Origin: Chinchilla lanigera
Lineage: Eukaryota > Chordata > Mammalia > Rodentia > Chinchillidae
Reading direction: 5' to 3'
NCBI RefSeq assembly: GCF_000276665.1
Contig: NW_004955476.1
Span: forward strand, 9,402,248 to 9,466,247
Length of the DNA stretch: 64,000 nt
The notes below the pieces were generated by a model. The model did no database searches, had not been told where the DNA came from, and worked only from the letters and a program-made list of their open reading frames with translations. Both the position numbers and the translations under genes were made by a program. This document shows, in pieces, positions 57,525 through 64,000 of this stretch (the first letter of the stretch is position 1; every line of letters starts with the position of its first letter).

Positions 57525-58748
57525 CTTTAATAGATGCTAAATAAGACTGTCGTTGGAGGCAGTGAGGAACTCTTCCCAGTGGGGAGAGGGGAGCATTTTG
57601 ACCAGCAAGTGCTGACCCAGCAGTTCTCCCATCATGCTTCTCCTCTGTTTGACTCCTGTTTGCTCTGTTTTACTCTGAGTGCCACAGAGATAGTGAGGGC
57701 AGTGCAAACAAGCTCCGTGTGACCAGGGCTTGACAGGAGAAAGACACGGGGAAGGACAGGAAGAGACGCGCCCCACGGTGACATCTCAGCGAGACTGTGG
57801 GAGTTGGCAGAACCAAGCAGGACGGTCTGACACCCCCAGGGGCAAGGGCAGGAGTGAAGGCGTGGGGTGGGCAGAGGCGCAGCCGAAGGACAGGCAGGCT
57901 GGGCGAGGGCCCTGACCGTACAAGCAAGCAGGTCAGGATTCGCACCTCAGGACAGTGACAGTGTTGGTGGGACACGCCCAAAGCCCTGGGGAACGTGGCA
58001 TCAGCCAGTGAAAAAGAGCTGTCCAGACTCCCAGGCGGACCGAGCTCCTGCACGGCCACGTGCTGGTGGGGCAGGACGGAGGGGAACCACCTGGGCCCCG
58101 GTCTGGACCATGGGGGCTGCCGGTGACACTCACTGTGAGAGGGAACTTGGGCAGGAGGAGCAGTCAGATCAGTTTCTGAAATGCTGAGGCTGGGTCCCCT
58201 GGGAAATCCAGAGGAAGAGGTCCCAGGCGAGCACATCTTCTCCCAAATCATTTACGAGAGCTGTGTGAACACTGAGGGAAACCCCTTGATTAACTTTATG
58301 CATGAATCACATGCCCAGGTAGTACAGCGACGCCTCACCCCTGCGACAGAAGCATTCCCTAAATGCTGCTTCCCTTGGTGACCTCCACACCAAGTGCCCA
58401 CTCGACTGTAGCGTCTTCCGCACAACCGTGGAAGGAATTCAGTTTGTGGACAAAGGCACCCCTGTGCTTTGTTATGAAATAGTGCACGAACTCCTCTCAA
58501 TGGCTGAACCGCTTCTGTTCAGTATACAGAATACCAGATTCCTGTCCCCTCTGTAAGGAACTAACCCAGAATGTGTGTGCAGAAGATGAACGTGTAGCCT
58601 CCCCGCTCCCTGTGTGCAGCGCTCGACACTGGACATGCTGTGTTACGCAGGTGATGAATAGAGCTCTTGTTACCGAGCTGGGTAACGGCATGTAACCACC
58701 AGCAAGTACCCCAACTTCTCTGGGTCACCCTTCAGCTTCTCTATCTAT
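57525..58748. other. Unassigned GC-rich sequence
   Basis: A 193-codon minus-strand frame (57670-58251) is proline/serine/leucine-rich and overlaps 106-codon plus-strand frames. No domain and no exon signature, so no gene is called. Confidence 0.4.
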
Positions 58749-58965
58749 GAGATGGAATAAAAAGTGGGCCCATGGTGCACACCCGTAATGCCAGCACTCT
58801 GGGAGGCTGAAGCAGGAGGACTGTGAGTTCAAACCAAGCCTCAGTAACTTAGTAAGACATTGTCTCAAAAAATAAGAAAACAGAAAAAACTGGAGATGTA
58901 GTTCAACACAAAGACCCTGCATCAATCCCCAGTACCGCTACCAAAAAAAGAAAAGAGATGGAATA
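58749..58965 (+). mobile_element. B1-ID dimeric SINE with 11-bp target-site duplication
   Basis: B1 half 58760-58885 ('ggcccatggtgcacacccg', 'aatgccagcactctgg', 'gaggctgaagcaggagg', 'cattgtctcaaaa'), linker 'taagaaaacagaaaa', ID half 58889-58940 ('ctggagatgtagttcaac', 'ctgcatcaatccccagtacc'), then A-rich tail. The exact duplication gagatggaata lies at 58749-58759 and 58955-58965, outside both halves, so the dimer inserted as one unit. Confidence 0.95.
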
Positions 58966-59019
58966 GCACTCCTTGTGATGTCATATGATAACCATGGCAG
59001 ACTTGGGCAATGTTTGAAC

Positions 59020-59205
59020 AAGAAGTAAAGGTTAAGCCAGGCACAGAGGCACAGACCTATAATCCCAGCACTCAGGAGGCTGAGGCAGGAGGATCGTTGT
59101 GAGCTCGAGACCAGCCTGGGCTACAAAGTGAGCTCAAGGCCAGTTAGAACTGCATAGTGAGACCCTGTCTCAAAACAAACAAACAAACAAAAAGAAGTGA
59201 AGGTT
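59020..59205 (+). mobile_element. B1 SINE with internal duplication and 14-bp target-site duplication
   Basis: Body 59034-59191: 'gccaggcacagaggcacag', 'ataatcccagcactcagg', 'cgagaccagcctgggctac', then a second 'aaggccagttagaactgc' before 'gtgagaccctgtctc', the internal duplication typical of many rodent B1s. The tail is (CAAA)n. Flanks aagaagtaaaggtt (59020-59033) and aagaagtgaaggtt (59192-59205) differ at one base. Confidence 0.95.
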
Positions 59206-59442
59206 GCTAGTGTGTGTTGCTATTTCTGCAACAACTGTCAGCACACTTGGGTGGATAGTGGGTTCTCCCTGAACCTGTCATGTAGATTTTCAGAAAACTA
59301 AAACATATATTCTCTTAGTGAACAGAGATATACCCTAATGCAATACAAGATATTTTATATTCAGCATAATTCAAAGTTCAAAAGCTTGACTTGCTATTTC
59401 ACATATATTTCATATGTACATATATAAAGGAAATTTAAAGAT
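59206..59442. other. Unassigned sequence
   Basis: No recognised feature. A 'tcaaagttcaaaagcttgac' word at about 59370 nearly matches text at 47920. Confidence 0.4.
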
Positions 59443-59471
59443 ATACATATATGTATATATATGTGTGTGTG

Positions 59472-59505
<34 letters not shown>

Positions 59506-59506
59506 T
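59443..59506 (+). repeat. TA/TG microsatellite left of the gap
   Basis: ATATATGTGTGTGT followed by TATATA repeats; it has the same layout as 59720-59797 on the other side of the gap. Confidence 0.95.
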
Positions 59507-59586
59507 CCTTTATTTTTGGCAACCAATCAACAAACTGAAACATGGGTTGATCCTGTCTGTGTGAAAACCTCTCATGGGACGGTTTG

Positions 59587-59686
59587 NNNNNNNNNNNNNN
59601 NNNNNNNNNNNNNNNNNNNNNNNNNNNNNNNNNNNNNNNNNNNNNNNNNNNNNNNNNNNNNNNNNNNNNNNNNNNNNNNNNNNNNN
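59587..59686. other. Assembly gap of 100 Ns
   Basis: Exactly 100 N, the conventional size for a gap of unknown length. The 80 bp just before it (59507-59586) are repeated exactly at 59798-59877, together with a similar TA/TG microsatellite. The gap thus sits in sequence that appears on both sides and is probably a failed merge, an expanded repeat or two haplotypes. Confidence 0.99.
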
Positions 59687-59719
59687 TCAAAGAACAGAAA
59701 AACCTAGGATTGTCCACAT

Positions 59720-59732
59720 GTATGTATGTATG

Positions 59733-59797
<65 letters not shown>
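59720..59797 (+). repeat. TG/TA microsatellite right of the gap
   Basis: Repeats of ATGT, then TG, then TA units. Longer TG block than the left copy, which fits length variation between alleles. Confidence 0.95.
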
Positions 59798-59877
59798 CCT
59801 TTATTTTTGGCAACCAATCAACAAACTGAAACATGGGTTGATCCTGTCTGTGTGAAAACCTCTCATGGGACGGTTTG

Positions 59878-59975
59878 TCCTGTCTCTCCTGTCCTCTCCT
59901 CTCCTCTCTTCTCCTCTCTTCTCCTCTTCCCTCCCTGCCCCTCTCTTCCCCTCACTTCTCCTCTCTTATCTCCAC
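59878..59975 (+). repeat. Pyrimidine-rich TCTCC tract
   Basis: CTCTCCTGTCC then CTCTTCTCCTC-type units, about 95 bp of almost pure pyrimidine on the plus strand. Confidence 0.85.
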
Positions 59976-60593
59976 CATGTGGCCACCAGACCACACGAGT
60001 CCGCTTCTCCTTGCTGTCCACCAACTGTCACAAGTGGCTCCTCCCACACTGGGCGAAGTGGCTCCGTGCGGTCCAGCCCAGCTCTGCTGCCTGCTGGCCC
60101 TGCTCTGGCTCTCTGTCCCTTTCCTGGAGCCTGAGCCTCCAGTCACCACATGGATTCCTGACTCTGACTCAGGATGCTCAGGCCATTGTCAGCAGTCCTA
60201 TCCATCACTGCGATGCACCCCAGTTCAACATGAAAACATATGCAGAAAGCTTTGCTGGCAGTAAACAATCAGAAAGCAAGACTAATCCCCCTCAGAGATG
60301 TATAATCTGTCACAGAGCCAAGGAGACGCCTCCGAGGTGAAATGGGGGAGCCAGGCCCCATACGGCTGTCCTCTCTGACGGCTCACCCTTAGCTTCTCCC
60401 TCAGCCGCTGACCACAGCTCGAGGCCCTCTGAGGTCCTGGCCATGGGACATAAATCCCTGCGAAGGTATTTTTCTACACCTCTGAACATTTCCTGATTTT
60501 CTCACATTTGTCTTTCTTTCCACATCTTTACATGTACTTTAATCTGCTCCTGATGCTGTGGGGGATCCTCCTTCCAGGTTAGCTGGCTCTCCC
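59976..60593. other. Unassigned sequence
   Basis: No recognised repeat or gene. A 204-codon frame ends here at 60340 but starts in the microsatellite and is not credible. Confidence 0.4.
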
Positions 60594-60990
60594 TGTTAGC
60601 ATTGCAGCACTGTGACAAAATGCCAGAAAAAGGCCAGTTTAATGGAGAAAAGGTCTAGTTTGGTTACAGTCTTGGTGGCTTCTGGGCCTGGTCAGGGGGC
60701 TTCACTGGGCTTGGGGCTGTGGAGGGGCAGAAGCACATGGTGGAGGGTGTGGAAGGCCTGAGCCTCTCACCTCAGGCAAGACAGCCAGGGAGACAGGGAG
60801 GGAGGATGAACTGGAAGGAAGGGTCTGGGGACAAGACTCAGGCTCACAGCCACACCTCATGACCCACCATATCCAACTAGACCCCACCTCCAAAGTGTGT
60901 GTCGCCTCCTCATGACGCCATCAGATTAGGAGTCCATCCATGGAGTATCCACTGACAAGAGCAGCTCACGTCTCTAATTTAAAGCTACCG
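60594..60990 (-). mobile_element. MaLR-like solo LTR, antisense
   Basis: On the minus strand 'ccatggatggactcctaatc' and 'tggaggtggggtctagttgg' followed by 'atggtgggtcatgagg', and at the far end 'ggcattttgtcacagtgc', follow THE/MST-like MaLR LTR order. The plus-strand start tgttag (60594) would be the LTR 3' terminus. The other terminus and the target duplication are not resolved. Confidence 0.65.
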
Positions 60991-62046
60991 CTCTGAAGTA
61001 ATGATGTCAAATGTAATCCTAAATCATCTCTATTTTTTGCTTTTGCTATAAGTTATAGGGCAGATATTTGGATTATACAAAAGAATACTCATTTATATGT
61101 TTGTTTCATTTTTTTAAACACCTACCATACAATTAAATAGATCAATGGAGCATAACAGAGCCCAGAAACACACTTACATGTCTGGAAAATGTGATTTAGG
61201 ATGGAGCTAATGTTAAAAATGTAGTCAGAGAAAAATAAGTTACTTAGTAAATTGTGCTACAACAATTAATTGTACATACAGAAAACCTCCTCTTTTTCTT
61301 TTATGCCTTCCAATATAGTTCAAATATTTTGTTACTTAAAAACAAAGAAATACTTCTACCTTATTGTTACACACACATAAAGGCAGGTTGATTAGCAACC
61401 TAAATGCACTAAGGCAAACTTTACAATATTTAAATGACAGTCACATAATACCAACACCAACTAATTTTTCAAAAATCTGTTTAACAAATGATACCAAGAA
61501 ACAAGTTTGGACAAAGTATTTACCAAGCGCACTACATTATCTAGCATCTGTAAATAGCTGCTTCCAACCACTAAGACAAAAACATCCTGATAGAAAATGG
61601 CGGCCCCGTGGCTCCCCCGGCTGTGCAAGCTGCGCTGGCCTGCTCCCCTCCTCCCCTCCGTGAGAGGCTGGCCTTGGCGCCCTTAGCTCCTCCAGAGGAA
61701 GTGCCTGACCATTTCCTCTCACTTCATAATTAAAGCTTTTTCCTGGAAGGAAGAAAAGAAAGAGGAAGGGAGGAGATGGGAGGGAGGGAAGGAACAGGGA
61801 CAGGATACAGGTTAGGAATTCACAGAAAAGGAAGCCGGCAGCACCAAGAAGCATGAAGAGATGCTGCACCTCAGTAATAGTAACAGAAGGACAAAGCACA
61901 ATATTAACATAACAATAATAATGACACCGAGACCCCACTTTCCATCCACCGGGTCAGCGAAGTCTGAGTCTGACACGGCCCTTTCCCTGTGCCCCACGTG
62001 AACAGAGGCGCAGCCTGGAGTGCTGACAGCGGTGCTGGACAGTGGT
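60991..62046. other. Unassigned sequence
   Basis: AT-rich to about 61560, then a purine-rich tract (61744-61805) of GGAA/GGGA words. No recognised gene. Confidence 0.4.
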
Positions 62047-62735
62047 CGGAATTCTTCACTTCCGCAGAGGAAGGTCAAAGCCTCTGTGGCAGTGTGCACT
62101 GCATGCACGTGGTTCACAGCAACCCCACTTCCACGCACACGCGAGAGAGGCGCTGCACGCCCAGCACGGTGTCGAGGCACACCTGCAGCAGCATATCGTG
62201 CAGGAATTAGACCCAGAGCGAACATCTAACACACTGTGACGTAGATAAAAGAGATGCTTGTGGCCCTCACCATGGCTAAACCTCAAAACTGCAGTGTTGA
62301 GTGGGGAAAGCAAGCTACCAAGGACAACAGTGAAAAACGGAAAAAGGAAACGTCCACTAACAGGGACGCGGAATCACGCCAACACAGAAGGGACCAACAC
62401 ACGGGGATTCGACAGAATTAGGTACATGTGTAGCCATGGATACCTTACAAACATGTTGACAAAGACAATTAAAATGTTCATAAAATAATAAGTGAACGAA
62501 TGAAGACAAAATCGAGTGGCTCAAAATCAGACGATTTATATAAACACTGAGAACATTCCCTGTGTTATCCGTAAACAGTGAGTAACTATATTATCTGCAG
62601 ATAATAAATTAATTTCGAGGAGGACAAGAAACGCAGGTGACGGCACACAGTGGCCCCAGGTGCAGCAGGAATTCTTAACTTCCAAAGAGGAAGGCCTTCC
62701 AAAAGAGGTGCATCCCTATCACGTGGTTCCCTGCT
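62047..62735 (+). repeat. Two diverged copies of a short segment, ~615 bp apart
   Basis: 'ggaattcttcacttccgc' followed by 'agaggaagg' at about 62048, and 'ggaattcttaacttccaa' followed by 'agaggaagg' at about 62663. About 30 bp later both have 'cacgtggttc' (62107 and 62720). The sequence between includes text resembling an L1M 3' region ('acgatttatataaacactg'), so both copies may come from LINE or LTR debris. Confidence 0.45.
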
Positions 62736-63227
62736 CTGGGCCTCCTGGTCTCCAGAACCGTGAGAACCTGAGCTGCTCAGGAGGGGCCAGCCTGGCTCCG
62801 AGGGTGGTCACAGCCACATCAGGCCCTCTCTCCTGGACAAGATTTCACTCTCCTCTACTGCCCCACCCAGGGGACAGCTGAAACTGCCCCATGGCCCCAT
62901 GGAGGAGCCCAGGGACCAGGACAGGAGCCTCACACCCACTGTCACAACTGCAGGAGTAACTTGCAAGGGACCCACCCACCCACCCAGGGCAGAGCCATGA
63001 CTCTCAGCTGGACAGATCAGGAAGTCCAAGACTCAGCACGCGCTGAGCTGGTCCTCAGCTCCCGTCCTTATGAGGTTATAACTCTTTTATGTTACATCAA
63101 TAAATTTGGGGGGATTTTTATTCACAGTAACATTCCATGCTATTCAAAAGAAAGCTTAAAAGCTTGCTGCTAAACTTATCTACTTGACATATCAATCATC
63201 TCCTTATCTTCTTTTAACCCCTCCCAT
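62736..63227. other. Unassigned sequence
   Basis: GC-rich to about 63060, then AT-rich. No recognised feature. Confidence 0.4.
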
Positions 63228-63467
63228 ATTCCTGGGAATTAAACCTGTGAATTTCTCACCAAGCTACATCCCTATCCCTTTTTTATTCTTTCTTTCTTTC
63301 TTTGCTTCTTTCTTTCATTCTTTCTTTCTTTCTCTCTTTCTTTTATTTATTTATTTAAACAGAGTCTCACTAAGTTGCTAAATTGACCAGGCTGGGCTCA
63401 AACTTTGAATCTTCCTGCCTCAGCCTCCCACAGTGGAATTACAGCCCTGTACCACCACACCTGGCTT
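63228..63467 (-). mobile_element. B1-ID dimeric SINE, antisense, with expanded GAAA linker
   Basis: On the minus strand the B1 half comes first (63467 to about 63355: 'agccaggtgtggtggtac', 'ctgtaattccactgtggg', 'gagcccagcctgg', 'agtgagactctg'), then a GAAA-rich linker (63350-63286 as TTTC on plus), then an ID half (63279-63230, seen on plus as 'gaattaaacctgtg' and 'ccaagctacatccctatccc'). The linker microsatellite separates the halves but the order B1 then ID is kept. Confidence 0.75.
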
Positions 63468-63817
63468 GATATGTCAAACCTTTACATCCATGGTATTTAA
63501 ATAATCACTAACCTTGCATAACCCTTCAAGACCATCAACCTATCACACAGAGACACAACCGTTAGTTTCCTACAAGCACGACTCTTAAGAGAGATCAACA
63601 CTTTAGTATTTATTCACCTTCTACCCATCAATATTCCAACATCTCCAACAGCATCTATGCTGAGGACAGTCCTCAAATGTAAGTTACGTTTCATTTATCA
63701 TCTTCAAGTTGAAGAAGCATCCAGCATCCTCTGTGTGATCCTATATTAGCTATATTTAGCATTCAAAATGCCCTTTTCTTGTTTGTTTTATTTTTAGCAA
63801 TGTTGTTGAGGCCTATA
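63468..63817. other. Unassigned sequence
   Basis: AT-rich, repeat-free. No recognised feature. Confidence 0.4.
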
Positions 63818-64000
63818 TTAAAAATTGCTTCTCAGTAATAATGGGTTTTCACGGAAATGCTTCATTTTTCCTTTCCTCCTGCTTATCACCTGCGTGGCTG
63901 TTTCCTTCTCCAGCTGCTTCTGTTGTTGCTGAATTCCCCTCCTCTTGCGGGTCCTCTTCCCATCTGGAGCTTTCCTGGTGGCAAGAGCCCTTCTGTGGTG
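63818..64000 (-). CDS. Possible partial coding exon at the window edge (very tentative)
   Basis: A minus-strand frame is open from the window edge for 60 codons to a TAA at 63818-63820. The peptide is strongly basic, with runs such as GKRTRKRRG followed by a QQQQ stretch and LEKE. A weak potential splice donor (CAG followed by GTGATAAG) lies at about 63890-63884. No in-frame start lies inside the window, so a coding exon would have to continue beyond 64000. I do not recognise the protein. Purine-rich DNA often gives such a frame by chance. Confidence 0.15.
   Translation of the reverse strand, partial: HHRRALATRKAPDGKRTRKRRGIQQQQKQLEKETATQVISRRKGKMKHFRENPLLLRSNF

Noticed and set aside
57670..58251. 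193-codon minus-strand open frame
   Set aside because: No domain, biased composition, overlaps plus-strand frames; long chance frames are expected in GC-rich DNA.
59394..60340. Open frames crossing or abutting the N gap and the TA/TG repeat
   Set aside because: They read through Ns and microsatellites and have no meaning as proteins.

Overview
This is a 64-kb stretch of mammalian, almost certainly rodent, nuclear DNA. The evidence is the repeat content: 7SL-derived B1 monomers, tRNA-like ID elements, at least five fused B1-ID dimers, MIR and L2 relics, an L1M-type LINE, an MLT1-type LTR and several MaLR-like solo LTRs. B1-ID dimers are reported from non-murid rodents (squirrel, dormouse, beaver and guinea-pig-related lineages), so a non-murid rodent is more likely than mouse or rat. 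I cannot name the species or the locus.

I found no protein-coding gene I can defend. The longer open frames lie in GC-rich or microsatellite DNA, lack recognisable domains and often overlap other frames. The only frame I would keep, at low confidence, is a basic 60-codon frame entering from the right edge on the minus strand (63818-64000). No tRNA, rRNA or other structured RNA gene is supported. The window reads as an intron or gene desert.

Layout. 1-11 kb: mostly unassigned sequence with MIR/L2 relics, a truncated B1 and a hAT-like fragment. 11.7-13.5 kb: AT-rich, repeat-poor DNA with two possible conserved noncoding blocks. 14-23 kb: B1 and ID insertions, short tandem duplications and an unclassified repeat with internal duplications (20.55-21.31 kb). 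23-27 kb: A-rich, then ordinary sequence. 27.3-29.1 kb: ERVL-like debris split by an inverted solo LTR. 29.7-32.2 kb: repeat-poor DNA with two further possible regulatory blocks. 32-39 kb: a B1-ID dimer, a young ID, an MLT1 LTR, and an exact 85-bp inverted repeat (37672-37756 / 38040-38124). 39-42.2 kb: a GGAT array, an L1 3' end split by a solo LTR, and a 680-bp GAT/GGT array. 42.6-44.4 kb: the best candidate regulatory DNA. 45-47.8 kb: a 33-bp minisatellite, SINEs and a CpG island. 48.2-53.7 kb: a decayed L1M with nested ID and LTR insertions. 55-56.4 kb: two more possible conserved blocks. 57-63.5 kb: B1 and B1-ID insertions with visible target-site duplications, a 100-N assembly gap flanked by the same 80 bp on both sides, and another MaLR-like LTR.

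No new multi-gene system is present. The most noteworthy items are the exact inverted repeat, the dimeric SINEs with evidence that they moved as single units, the duplicated sequence around the gap, the isolated CpG island, and the repeat-poor blocks dense in homeodomain, TCF/LEF and octamer-like motifs.
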